From an uncultured Clostridia bacterium (GTDB lineage: Bacteria; Bacillota; Clostridia; Christensenellales; Aristaeellaceae): 56,415 nt of DNA. Of this stretch, positions 1 through 7,575 are shown in pieces. The stretch is from assembly GCA_934647305.1 (NCBI GenBank), contig CAKUFI010000010.1:1-56415 (forward strand), written 5' to 3'. Under the pieces are notes generated by a model that was not told the DNA's origin, made no database searches, and worked only from the letters and a program-made list of their open reading frames with translations. The translations under genes and the position numbers were made by a program. Each line of letters opens with the position of its first letter. The first letter of the stretch is position 1.

Positions 1-2
1 GT

Positions 3-116
3 CCGGGGGAGGGGCGGAGCCCCGCCCCCGGTGAGCCGCGCCGCGGCGCGGTGCGGCGAGCGGATGCGAGCCGCAGAGGGAGGGGGGCCGGGGGAGGGGC
101 GGAGCCCCGCCCCCGG
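3..116. repeat. Two copies of a 29-bp GC-rich palindromic sequence
   Basis: The same 29-bp block occurs at 3-31 and 88-116. Each copy contains the hairpin GGGGCGGAGCCCC nested in runs of G and C. The second copy ends just past the stop codon of the leftward gene at 123-2093, so it may end that transcript, although no clear T tract follows. A related G-rich stretch is seen at the right edge of the window. No gene is visible in 1-122. Confidence 0.7.
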
Positions 117-122
117 GGACAA

Positions 123-2093
123 CTACTCGCGGACGAAGAGCATGGTCTGGCCCCTGTCGGCGTGGTAGCGAAGCAGGCCCTGCTCGGTCTCGTAGCGCGC
201 GCCGGAGAACAGCTCGTGGTAAGCGCCGTCCTCCTTCATATGCAGCTCACAGTCCTCGGTGAGCGTGGTGTAGGCGGCGACGAACTGGGAACAGGCGGCG
301 GTCCCACTGCCCTGCTCGGAGTAGACGTGCACGCCCGCGCGCTTCGCCAGGTCGCGCCACAGCTGCCAGGGAGCGCGTCCCAGGGCGCAGTAGGCGCGAT
401 TGCCCTTGACGGCGGCGCAGACCTCACCGTTTTCGTAGCGCGAGAGCGGCTCAGCGGCCCCGTCGCGCACGGCGAAGAGCGGATGGATGGGATGACTGAA
501 GCCGAACTGGGCGCCCTCGTAGGAGGCCGTGAGCGGGCGGGAGGAGTCGATTTCCTCGACGTTCAGGCCGCACAGCGCGCCGGTGTTGCGGATGTCGAGA
601 CGGCCGTCCTTTTCCATGCCCACGCCGTAGGTGAACACGACCAGCCTGTCCCGAAGCCTTTCACGGATCAGCTGACGCTGCGCCTCGGTCATCAGAAAGC
701 CGTTCAGGAAGACGTACATTTTGTATTTTCCGAGGTCGATCAGCTCGAGGTCGTTCTGGTTGAACAGGTCGAACGGCGCGCCGCAGCGCAGCAGGCTGTC
801 CACCGTGAGCCGCCCCAGATCCAGGCACAGCTCGGTGCGCTGTCTGGTGCAGTTGAAGGACATCGGGTCGATGAACACGGCGATTTCAGCGGTCGATTCG
901 CGCGCTCCGGCGGCAAGGCGGTTGAACAGCTCGGTTTCGAGCTTCAGCTCGGCCTCGTACTCGGGGGAGCTGTAGTAGCCGCCGAAGAAGTCGAACCACC
1001 AGAAGGCGGATCTTTTCTGCATGACGTTGCACAGCTCGCGGCGGAAGACCTCGCGCCACTCCTCAAAGCTGTCATAGCAGTCGGTCAGCATCGCGCCGTT
1101 TTCGAGGGGGAAGCGGGCGAGATGGGTGCGGTGGTCGTCCTCGTGCAGGTAGAGCTTGCCGTGCAGCGCGATGGAATCGACCGTGTACTGATACGAGGAT
1201 ACGCCCGCCAGCTCGCGGTTCGCGCCGTAGGCGGCGGGAGAGTAGAGCATGTCGATGTCCGGGCTATTCCAGGCCTTTTCGTAGCCGTTGGTGTTCCAGT
1301 AGACCTGGTTGCCCATGTTGGTGTAGCCGTAGAACAGGCCAAAGAGCTTCTGGTGATGAAGCACCTCCTGCGCCTCGTGCGCGAAGAAGCAGACCAGGTC
1401 GGCAGTGCTGTCGCAGCACAGCTTGAGGTACTTAAAGTCGTTCGCGTCCGGGTCGCGCAGGCTGCTTTCGCCCGCCTCCATGGAGTCCATCGTGGGCAGG
1501 GGCGCGTTCGGGTCACCGATCAGCTCGCGGTAGGCGCGGGCGTTGTACGTGCCCTCGCGGTCGTAATCGGCCTCGTACAGCGACCGGTCGAACCACTCGT
1601 TGGACAGGCCGGCCGCGATGCTGTAGCCGAAGATGCGGTCGCCGTACTTTTCCTCGGCGTAGGTGATAAAGGCCTTCAGGTAGTCCGCCGCGGCCCTCTT
1701 CCACTCCTCGCACAGCGCCAGGTCGGTGATGTGGTGGTAGCTGTCCTGCGGCAGGTCTGGATGCGCGTCCTTCCACCACTCGGGTACGTCCAGCTGCAGC
1801 ATGACGTTGTAGTACGCGTCCGGCGCGAACAGGCGGAACATCTCGTACTGCCTGTCAAAGGGCGCGAAGTCGTACACGCCCTCACCCTTCCACACGCCGC
1901 CGAAGAGCGAATAGGGCGTACCGATCGTGCAGGGCAGGCCGCTGACCAGCATCTGGCACAGTCTGACCCCCGCGCGGGAGATCAGCGACAGGTTGTCCGG
2001 CTTGGGCCGGAAGGAGCGGAAGGCCGCGGGCGCGAACAGCTCGCCGTGAATCTCGATGAAGGGCACGCCGTTCTGATAGACGATGCTTGACAT
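123..2093 (-). CDS. Clan GH-A glycoside hydrolase, GH42-like beta-galactosidase type
   Basis: The 656-residue product has no signal peptide, so it should act in the cytoplasm on imported oligosaccharides. An N-terminal TIM-barrel-like region contains LSNEWF, with Glu166 in the Asn-Glu context typical of the clan GH-A acid/base. LYLHEDDH supplies Glu318 as a candidate nucleophile. The C-terminal third looks like the beta-galactosidase trimerisation or accessory part. The order resembles GH42, but sequence similarity was judged by eye and the substrate is inferred. The ATG at 2093 is preceded by AAAGGAGG at good spacing. It lies downstream of the surface protein gene in the same direction, separated by a hairpin. 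Confidence 0.6.
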   Translation of the reverse strand: MSSIVYQNGVPFIEIHGELFAPAAFRSFRPKPDNLSLISRAGVRLCQMLVSGLPCTIGTPYSLFGGVWKGEGVYDFAPFDRQYEMFRLFAPDAYYNVMLQLDVPEWWKDAHPDLPQDSYHHITDLALCEEWKRAAADYLKAFITYAEEKYGDRIFGYSIAAGLSNEWFDRSLYEADYDREGTYNARAYRELIGDPNAPLPTMDSMEAGESSLRDPDANDFKYLKLCCDSTADLVCFFAHEAQEVLHHQKLFGLFYGYTNMGNQVYWNTNGYEKAWNSPDIDMLYSPAAYGANRELAGVSSYQYTVDSIALHGKLYLHEDDHRTHLARFPLENGAMLTDCYDSFEEWREVFRRELCNVMQKRSAFWWFDFFGGYYSSPEYEAELKLETELFNRLAAGARESTAEIAVFIDPMSFNCTRQRTELCLDLGRLTVDSLLRCGAPFDLFNQNDLELIDLGKYKMYVFLNGFLMTEAQRQLIRERLRDRLVVFTYGVGMEKDGRLDIRNTGALCGLNVEEIDSSRPLTASYEGAQFGFSHPIHPLFAVRDGAAEPLSRYENGEVCAAVKGNRAYCALGRAPWQLWRDLAKRAGVHVYSEQGSGTAACSQFVAAYTTLTEDCELHMKEDGAYHELFSGARYETEQGLLRYHADRGQTMLFVRE

Positions 2094-2221
2094 GAAGGAA
2101 CCTCCTTTCGGGCCGCGCGCGACGGGGCGCGGCGCTCTGAATGAATTATAGCAGAGCGAACGACTGATGTAAACATTTTTTTCAGGCCTGCGCAGGCCGC
2201 GCCGGATACGGACAAAGCGAA

Positions 2222-2247
2222 CCGCCCGGGGAACGTTCCCGGGCGGC
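2222..2247 (-). terminator. Hairpin after the surface-protein gene
   Basis: A GC-rich dyad with arms CCGCCCGGG and CCCGGGCGG lies 20 bases past the stop codon of the leftward gene 2268-4100. Only a weak T-rich stretch follows on the minus strand, so termination efficiency is uncertain. Confidence 0.6.
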
Positions 2248-2267
2248 TCGCATCTTATGGGGAAGGG

Positions 2268-4100
2268 TTACTTGCGCCTGCTGAGCAGGAGCGCGCCGGC
2301 GGCGCAGAGCATCAGCGCGGCCACGGCGGGGGCGAAGGAGCGCTCGCCGGTCTTGGGCACGTCGACGCGGCCGGGCTTCGCGGTGGGCTTTTCTGTGGGC
2401 GCGGTCGTCGGAGCCTGGGTGGGTTCGGAGGTGGGGGCAGTTGTCGGCTCGGTGGTGGGCTGCGCAGTCGCGGTCGGCTCGGCGGTCGGGGCAGTCGTGG
2501 GTTCGAGCTGGGCAACCGGGCGGGTCTCCACGTGAGAGCTGTCGCGCACGCAGACGCGCTTCTCCAGGCCTTCCGCTTCGATTGTCGCGGGGGTCACGAT
2601 TGCCCATTCGCCCCAGTTGTGTCCAAGGGCAGGCAGCTTCTGCTCGCGCACGATCAGACCGCACTTGATGCACTTGTCCGCTTGATAGCCTTCGTCCAGG
2701 CAGGTGGATTCGCGCTTCAGTTCAGTCCACATGTGGTTGCAGCCGATCTGACGGGTCTGCTTCTCGGTGCACTTGGTGCACTGGCGCTCTTCCTTGTCCG
2801 ATTCGTTGATCACCGCATGCCACTTGCCCCAGACGTGAGCTTCAGTCTGCATCGTTGCTTCCTTGCTCTCTGCGTCGCAAATCGCGCCGTCATAGTTCGG
2901 ATTGTTGAAACGGAGGCAGAAGTGCTTATGGTTGATTGGGCCGTCCGTTTCCCACTCGGTATCGTCATACAGGTGGCCGAGAGCGGGAATGACGAGATCA
3001 TTCAAGTCCTTCACTGGCTCGGTCATAAGCTTGTCATACCAGCACAGGCCGCAGCAAATGCACATGTAATAGGTTTTCTTGCCTGCGGTCAGACAGGTGG
3101 GATTCTTTTCCGGCCGAACCTCGAGCATATGATCCAGCGCACTGGTAAAGACATCCTTCTTCTCGATTTCATTGCCCAGCATATCGAAGTATTTTCCGGC
3201 GCATTCCTTGCTGTCGCAAGTCTGGTATGCGATGTTGCCGCCCTGGAAGCAGGTTGCCGGCACGGCCTTGTACGCTGTGAAACTGTGGATGTGAGTGAAA
3301 GAACGCGTTTCCGTATACTGACATTTTGTGCAGGTATGCTTTTCTTCGCCTGGCTCGGTGCTCGTTGGTTGCCTGCTGACGATCCAGGCGCCGAAGCAGT
3401 GAGGCTCGGTTTTGGCCCAATTGGAGCACACTTCGCAAATTAGAAAGTGTTTGTCGGTGAGAACCCAACCGTCTGAACCACCATTGTAATCCCACTCAGA
3501 ACCATAGCATGTTTCAACTATATGGCTTCCCAACACGTCATCGCAACCTATTCGGATGCAGAATTTGTCATGCGCGCTGTTGCCGTCTTCGTCACGACAA
3601 CCGGGATCATAATTCCACCCGGTTCTGTAAAGATGTCCTAAGGCGGGAATGGGTTCAAGTTTGACCTTGGAACAGCCGTTTGTCGTGCAGGCGAAATCGC
3701 GCCAACCCGGCTGGGTGCAGGTGGGATCTCCCAGTATTCCGCCTTCATTCCATTCGTGTGCGTGTTCGGTGTACAGATGAGCGATATACCTGTGCGGGCA
3801 ATCGATGCCGCCGGGGCAGTCGCTGTTGTGATCGGCGCTAATGCCGCGGTATTGCGCGACGTTGTAAATGATGTCGTTGTAGACCTGGTTTGCTTCGTCA
3901 TGAGCTTTTTCCCAACTGATTGCCGCTCCGGTTTGGTGCGAGGCCTTGACAAGATAGGTGCCGTACCAAGTATTCGTAGTGTCGTGTTTGTAATTAATAT
4001 ACCAATATCCCCAATCGTCTTCGGCCCACGCTACTGAGACAAGAGCGTTTAGTAAAGTTAACGCACAGAGCGTCAGCAGCAGGGAACAGAGCTTTTTCAT
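2268..4100 (-). CDS. Sortase-anchored surface protein with Cys-pair repeats
   Basis: This 610-residue protein starts with a signal peptide (residues 1-26, ending SVAWA). The mature part repeats a unit of about 60-90 residues with CxxC pairs, ALGH and TPAT/ATC motifs, a pattern seen in surface proteins of gut Firmicutes. A Pro/Thr/Glu-rich linker (about residues 525-578) is followed by VPKTG at 581-585, a hydrophobic segment and SRRK, a variant LPxTG cell-wall sorting signal. The ligand is unknown; the Cys pairs may bind metal or form disulfides. The ATG at 4100 has GAGGAGG upstream. Its promoter carries tandem operator-like sites next to a divergent XRE gene. Confidence 0.8.
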   Translation of the reverse strand: MKKLCSLLLTLCALTLLNALVSVAWAEDDWGYWYINYKHDTTNTWYGTYLVKASHQTGAAISWEKAHDEANQVYNDIIYNVAQYRGISADHNSDCPGGIDCPHRYIAHLYTEHAHEWNEGGILGDPTCTQPGWRDFACTTNGCSKVKLEPIPALGHLYRTGWNYDPGCRDEDGNSAHDKFCIRIGCDDVLGSHIVETCYGSEWDYNGGSDGWVLTDKHFLICEVCSNWAKTEPHCFGAWIVSRQPTSTEPGEEKHTCTKCQYTETRSFTHIHSFTAYKAVPATCFQGGNIAYQTCDSKECAGKYFDMLGNEIEKKDVFTSALDHMLEVRPEKNPTCLTAGKKTYYMCICCGLCWYDKLMTEPVKDLNDLVIPALGHLYDDTEWETDGPINHKHFCLRFNNPNYDGAICDAESKEATMQTEAHVWGKWHAVINESDKEERQCTKCTEKQTRQIGCNHMWTELKRESTCLDEGYQADKCIKCGLIVREQKLPALGHNWGEWAIVTPATIEAEGLEKRVCVRDSSHVETRPVAQLEPTTAPTAEPTATAQPTTEPTTAPTSEPTQAPTTAPTEKPTAKPGRVDVPKTGERSFAPAVAALMLCAAGALLLSRRK

Positions 4101-4132
4101 GGATTGATCCTCCTCTTATTTATGCTGAAGAT

Positions 4133-4161
4133 AGTGTACAACAAAATGCAGTAAATGTCAA
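4133..4161 (-). promoter_or_regulatory. Promoter of the surface-protein gene
   Basis: Read leftward, TTGACA (4161-4156) and TACACT (4138-4133) are separated by 17 bases. The -10 box is about 33 bases upstream of the ATG at 4100. The spacer is occupied by one operator-like dyad and the second lies just upstream of the -35 box. Confidence 0.8.
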
Positions 4162-4178
4162 TACTACAAAATGTTGTA
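4137..4178. promoter_or_regulatory. Tandem operator-like dyads for the adjacent XRE regulator
   Basis: Two 17-bp imperfect palindromes, TACAACAAAATGCAGTA (4137-4153) and TACTACAAAATGTTGTA (4162-4178), share the form TACnnCA-AAA-TGnnGTA and are 25 bp apart centre to centre. They cover the spacer and upstream edge of the leftward promoter, the arrangement expected for repression. The XRE gene starting at 4253 is the likely owner of the binding protein; this is inferred. Confidence 0.7.
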
Positions 4179-4252
4179 TCTTCAAGGAAAAGACAAATTT
4201 CCATGCAATGATAATACCTCAAAGGCATTTCGAAAACGGACTGAGGTGGAAT

Positions 4253-4465
4253 ATGGTCTATAGACGCTTGAAAGAGCTGCGCGAGGAAGCGGGCTGGTCG
4301 CAGGCACAGGTGGCGGCGCGGCTGTACTGCTCTCAGCAGGCCTATTCCAACTATGAACTCGGTCAGCGCGACCTGCCCACACAGACCCTCATCGCCCTGG
4401 CCGCGCTCTACGACACCACGACGGACTACCTGCTCGAGGTGGACGACCGGCGCAGGCGGCAATAA
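4253..4465 (+). CDS. Small XRE-family helix-turn-helix regulator
   Basis: The product is 70 residues, nearly all one Cro/CI-type HTH domain (RLKELREEAGWSQ, then QQAYSNYELGQ). It should bind DNA as a dimer. An in-frame ATG at 4208 lies further upstream, but 4253 is preferred because GAGGTGG (4243-4249) precedes it at normal distance and the HTH starts there. It is divergent from the surface-protein gene and close to paired dyads, so it probably represses that gene and perhaps itself. There is no ligand-binding domain, so the inducing signal is not apparent. Confidence 0.85.
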   Translation: MVYRRLKELREEAGWSQAQVAARLYCSQQAYSNYELGQRDLPTQTLIALAALYDTTTDYLLEVDDRRRRQ

Positions 4466-4469
4466 AAAC

Positions 4470-4510
4470 GGACAGCCTCCCGATGCGGAGACTGTCCGAA
4501 ATGTTTTGAG
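4470..4510 (-). terminator. Intrinsic terminator between convergent genes
   Basis: A stem of 11 paired positions with one mismatch, GGACAG-CTCC facing GGAG-CTGTCC (4470-4497), lies between the convergent genes. Read leftward it is followed by GTTTTTATT, a good T tract, so it mainly ends the GH99-like transcript; it may also stop the XRE transcript. Confidence 0.85.
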
Positions 4511-4511
4511 G

Positions 4512-5621
4512 CTATTTGCCCTCGAGGAACACGCGTCTGACCGCGTCCAGATAGCCGTAGCCGTAGCGGTCGTCGGGCTGCAGGAAGCTGGTTTCCGTCC
4601 ACTCGTTCCAGCTGTTCAGGGTGACGAGCGGGGGCTGTCCGGGGTGCGCGTCGACGTACTCACGCGCCGCGCGCAGCGCCGCCTCGATCGCCTCGGGGGT
4701 GCAGTCGCGCATCACGCCCGGACGGAAGGTCTGAAAGCGCGGGTTGTTGTCCCAGCCCATGCTCACGTGCGGGAAGTAGGGGAAGGGGAGCGTTTCGTCC
4801 AGGCGCGCCCACTCGGCCTGCACCTCGGAAAAGACCTGCGCGTAGGGCTGGTCGACGTGGGCAAAGTGCACGAACTGATAGTGTGTGCAGCTGTCGAAGC
4901 CCAGGCTGTCATAGCGCGAGGCGGGTAGGTCGCGGCCGTTGTCCACGCCGCTTAAGTTGAGCGCGGCCTCGCTCCACATGGCGAACTGCAGGTGCAGGCC
5001 GGGCAGTCCCGCGCGCACGCACTCCTCGCGCAGCCAGCACAGCGCGTCCTTCGTCGCCTCCAGCCCGCCCAGGCCTTTGACCAGGTTGGGCACGTCGTAG
5101 ATCATCAGCACGGGCTTGCCGTCGATCGTGTAATAGCAGGGCAGGTGGAAGTACTGGTCGATCATGCGGCGGGTGGCGCGCTCGAACTCGCCGCGGGGCT
5201 GCGAGCCGTACCAGATCAGCGTGCCGTCCGCGCTGGTGCGCCTGTCCCACAGGGAGAGTGCGTCGTGATTGGCCCACATGAGGTAGAACTTCATCTGATT
5301 GTGGTTTTCCGCGCCCAGGAAGCCCTCGTTCAAGCACTGCTCCAGGAAGGGGCGGCGGTCGTACCAGTACCAGTCGTAGATGAACACGTTCACGCCGTGC
5401 GAGGTCGCCTCGGCGATCTGGCGCTCCATGACGCGCGGATCGGCCTCGTCCTGATAGCCCCACAGCGGCCTGCGCGGCCAGGTGGAGTGCGGATAGGCGC
5501 GGTTAAAGCCGCGGACGGTCTGCCATTCGCCGACGCCCTCCGGCCAGAAGATGCGGGTTCTGGGTTCCTTTCCTGTATAGGCCGGCCAGATATAGGCGGC
5601 CACGTCGTATTTTCTGCGCAT
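4512..5621 (-). CDS. GH99-like / WbsX-domain glycosyl hydrolase
   Basis: This 369-residue cytoplasmic protein matches the WbsX or GH99-like family: an N-terminal AAYIWPAYTG, a central HGVNVFIYDWYWYDRRP motif with following acidic residues, and a C-terminal TLNSWNEWTE with clustered acidic residues. Characterised relatives are endo-acting alpha-mannosidases or polysaccharide-associated enzymes, and many members are uncharacterised. The start has CGGAGG at suitable distance. It lies 65 bases downstream of an XRE gene in the same direction and may be in one transcript with it. The exact substrate cannot be read from the sequence. Confidence 0.7.
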   Translation of the reverse strand: MRRKYDVAAYIWPAYTGKEPRTRIFWPEGVGEWQTVRGFNRAYPHSTWPRRPLWGYQDEADPRVMERQIAEATSHGVNVFIYDWYWYDRRPFLEQCLNEGFLGAENHNQMKFYLMWANHDALSLWDRRTSADGTLIWYGSQPRGEFERATRRMIDQYFHLPCYYTIDGKPVLMIYDVPNLVKGLGGLEATKDALCWLREECVRAGLPGLHLQFAMWSEAALNLSGVDNGRDLPASRYDSLGFDSCTHYQFVHFAHVDQPYAQVFSEVQAEWARLDETLPFPYFPHVSMGWDNNPRFQTFRPGVMRDCTPEAIEAALRAAREYVDAHPGQPPLVTLNSWNEWTETSFLQPDDRYGYGYLDAVRRVFLEGK

Positions 5622-5686
5622 GCTGAAGCCTCCGGTTGTATTTGCTATTCTTATGTATTTCGCCGCCGCCGCGCCGGTTTCCTGCC

Positions 5687-5941
5687 TTACCTGTCCCCGT
5701 TTGATGGAGCGGGCGCCTTTTTAGGCGGGCAGGGGGCCGGCGTGTCCGTGCGGCCGAGAATATAATCGGTGGATACGCCGTAGTAGTCCGCCAGGGCGAT
5801 CAGCAGATCTGTCGGAATGTCCCGATAGCCCTGTTCGTATCTGAAATACTGCTGCTGCTTCATGTGGAGCATTGCGCCCAGCTGACTCTGAGTCAGGTCG
5901 TGATCCTCGCGCAGCTCGCGAATTCGACGGTAATACGCCAT
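5687..5941 (-). CDS. Small XRE-family helix-turn-helix regulator
   Basis: The product is 84 residues: an HTH domain (RRIRELREDHDLTQSQLGAM, then KQQQYFRYEQGYRDIP) followed by a short Pro/Lys-rich tail. The ATG at 5941 is chosen over a TTG at 5986 because GGAGGTG precedes it and the earlier codon would lie inside the operator dyad. The gene is divergent from a 51-residue membrane protein and close to a 19-bp palindrome, so it likely controls that gene, itself and perhaps the GH99-like gene downstream. Confidence 0.85.
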   Translation of the reverse strand: MAYYRRIRELREDHDLTQSQLGAMLHMKQQQYFRYEQGYRDIPTDLLIALADYYGVSTDYILGRTDTPAPCPPKKAPAPSNGDR

Positions 5942-5973
5942 AATTCTTCGCACCTCCGGATTAATACCAAATG

Positions 5974-5992
5974 GATGTATTGACAATACATC
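5974..5992. promoter_or_regulatory. Perfect 19-bp operator-like palindrome
   Basis: GATGTATTG and CAATACATC flank a single central A, a perfect dyad. It covers the -35 box of the rightward promoter and lies 33 bp upstream of the leftward XRE start. This is the expected layout for a Cro/CI-like repressor. The binding protein is inferred from position. Confidence 0.8.
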
Positions 5993-6008
5993 AAAAAGAT
6001 GCTATACT
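5980..6008 (+). promoter_or_regulatory. Promoter of the 51-residue membrane protein
   Basis: TTGACA (5980-5985), a 17-base spacer and TATACT (6003-6008) form a near-consensus sigma-A promoter. The -35 box lies inside the palindrome at 5974-5992, so occupancy of the dyad should block it. Confidence 0.85.
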
Positions 6009-6050
6009 GGCCAAAAACAACCGTATGGTTGTAAGAAGGGAGGGCGAAAT

Positions 6051-6206
6051 ATGGGATATCTCATTGGATGCCTGATTGGCATGTGCATATTCGGCTTGGT
6101 GACGTGGGGAATCAATTACAGCAGGGGAAGGGACGGCGGCTTCTGGTGGGGCTTCTTCCTGGGTGTGATCGGAATCATCATTGTTGCGGTTCGTCCCGAC
6201 GAATAA
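6051..6206 (+). CDS. Small two-helix membrane protein
   Basis: A 51-residue ORF starts with MGYLIGCLIGMC and ends AVRPDE. Two hydrophobic segments (about 2-20 and 31-46) are joined by a short polar loop, SRGRDGG. Both segments contain Gly spaced as in helix-packing motifs. An AGGGAGGG ribosome binding site precedes the ATG. Strong promoter, operator dyad and divergent XRE gene support a real, tightly controlled gene. It resembles small membrane proteins common in Clostridia, but I know no assigned function. It could be a stress or envelope microprotein; a toxin role is possible but unsupported. Confidence 0.75.
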   Translation: MGYLIGCLIGMCIFGLVTWGINYSRGRDGGFWWGFFLGVIGIIIVAVRPDE

Positions 6207-6342
6207 TGGACGAGAAGAGCTTCGCGCGTTTTCCCTGCGCGGAGCTCTATTTATATTGGAAGGCATTGCGGAGAAAACGGCGGGAGACCTGCGGCGGAGG
6301 ATGCGATTTAATCAAAAAATTACAAAAGTAGCGAAAAATTGC

Positions 6343-6371
6343 TTGTTTATGGAGGGGGCGTACGCTATAAT
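6343..6371 (+). promoter_or_regulatory. Promoter of the ribosomal protein operon
   Basis: TTGTTT (6343-6348), a 17-base spacer and TATAAT (6366-6371) lie about 220 bp upstream of rpsJ. An AT-rich stretch upstream (6305-6342) may act as an UP element. It is the only good promoter found before rpsJ, and the following genes are tightly packed. Confidence 0.8.
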
Positions 6372-6377
6372 ATTCTA

Positions 6378-6589
6378 GTCTGTGTGTGCAGACATATTGT
6401 GCGCGTTTGCCGGCCCGGTCCTGCGTCCGGGGCGCACGGTATAGGGATGAACCGGAAGATTGCGGGAACGTCCCGGTAACTTTCGGGGACCAGTCCGACA
6501 ATCGGGCGACGGAGCTCATGTTTCCGTCGTAAAAAAATGAGAAGGGCACGCCCGGCAACGTGTGCATGAGTTCAAAAGGAGGAACACCC
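6378..6589 (+). promoter_or_regulatory. Structured 5' leader of the S10-spc-alpha operon
   Basis: About 210 bases separate the probable transcription start from rpsJ, without a reading frame. Visible pairings include 6378-6382 with 6389-6393; GTGCGC (6399-6404) with GCGCAC (6432-6437) enclosing a CCCGG/CCGGG hairpin; GATTG (6458-6462) with CAATC (6499-6503) enclosing two hairpins, one being CGGGA-acg-TCCCG at 6463-6475; and CGACGGA (6507-6513) with TCCGTCG (6523-6529). No T tract follows the last stem, so this is not a simple terminator. Translational or antitermination control by a ribosomal protein is an inference. Confidence 0.6.
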
Positions 6590-6898
6590 ATGGCCAACCA
6601 AAAGATCAGGATCAAGCTCAAGGCGTATGAGCACTCCCTCATCGACCAGTCGGCCGCGCGCATCGTGGACGCCGCAAAGCGCACCAAGGCTCGCGTGTCC
6701 GGCCCGATCCCGCTCCCCACGGAGAAGGAAATCGTGACGATCCTTCGTTCGCCCCACAAGCACAAGGATAGCCGCGAGCAGTTCGAGATGCGCACGCACA
6801 AGCGCCTGATCGACATCCTCAACCCCACTCCCCAGACGATGGACGCGCTGACCAAGCTGGATCTGCCGGCCGGCGTTGAAATCGAGATCAAGCTGTAA
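6590..6898 (+). CDS. rpsJ: 30S ribosomal protein S10
   Basis: The 102-residue uS10 begins MANQKIRIKLKAYEH and includes the conserved SGPIPLPTEK loop that enters the 30S head. It also serves as NusE in antitermination complexes. The ATG at 6590 follows AAAAGGAGG (6574-6582); an in-frame ATG at 6560 is rejected because it adds residues not found in the family. It is the first gene of the operon. Confidence 0.97.
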   Translation: MANQKIRIKLKAYEHSLIDQSAARIVDAAKRTKARVSGPIPLPTEKEIVTILRSPHKHKDSREQFEMRTHKRLIDILNPTPQTMDALTKLDLPAGVEIEIKL

Positions 6899-6915
6899 GC
6901 TTCGGAGGTGCAACC

Positions 6916-7557
6916 ATGAACAAGGCAATACTCGGCAAAAAGATTGGCATGACGCAGATCTTCCTGGAAGACGGTCGTCTGGTGCCGGTCACCGTGGTGG
7001 AAGCGGGCCCCTGCGTCGTGACGCAGATCAAGACCCAGGCCACCGACGGTTATGAGGCAGTTCAGGTCGGTTTCGGTGAGCTCACTGAGCAGCGCGCGAA
7101 GAAACTGAAGAACAAGCCCGAGCTAGGCCACTTCGCGAAGGCGGGCGTGAACGCCACCCGCTACCTGCGCGAGTTCCGCTTCGAGGACATTTCCTCCTAC
7201 GCGGTCGGTCAGACCATTACGTGCGACGTCTTCGCACAGGGCGACAGAGTAGACGTGTCCGGCATCAGCAAGGGCCACGGCTACACCGGCGCCATCCAGC
7301 GCTGGAACCAGCACACCGGCCCCATGGCCCACGGTTCCAAGTATCACCGCGGCGTGGGCTCCCTGAGCGCCAACTCCGACCCCTCCCGCGTGTTCAAGAA
7401 CAAGCACATGGCCGGCCAGTACGGCTCTGAAAAGGTCACTGTGCAGAATCTTGAAGTGATCCGCGTCGACGCCGAGCGCAACCTGCTGCTCATCAAGGGC
7501 GCTCTGCCCGGAGCCAAGGGCTGCCTGCTCTTCGTCCGTAATTCGGTCAAGGCTTAA
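6916..7557 (+). CDS. rplC: 50S ribosomal protein L3
   Basis: The 213-residue uL3 begins MNKAILGKKIGMTQIF. The central loop that reaches the peptidyl-transferase centre is recognisable around RWNQHTGPMAHGSKYHRG. It nucleates 50S assembly by binding 23S rRNA. It lies 17 bases after rpsJ with CGGAGGTG as ribosome binding site. Confidence 0.97.
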   Translation: MNKAILGKKIGMTQIFLEDGRLVPVTVVEAGPCVVTQIKTQATDGYEAVQVGFGELTEQRAKKLKNKPELGHFAKAGVNATRYLREFRFEDISSYAVGQTITCDVFAQGDRVDVSGISKGHGYTGAIQRWNQHTGPMAHGSKYHRGVGSLSANSDPSRVFKNKHMAGQYGSEKVTVQNLEVIRVDAERNLLLIKGALPGAKGCLLFVRNSVKA

Positions 7558-7575
7558 GGAAGGAGGACGAATAGA

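Noticed and set aside
51..2090. Long rightward ORF opposite the GH42-like gene
   Set aside because: It is an antisense shadow in GC-rich coding DNA; the leftward frame has a ribosome binding site and glycosidase motifs.
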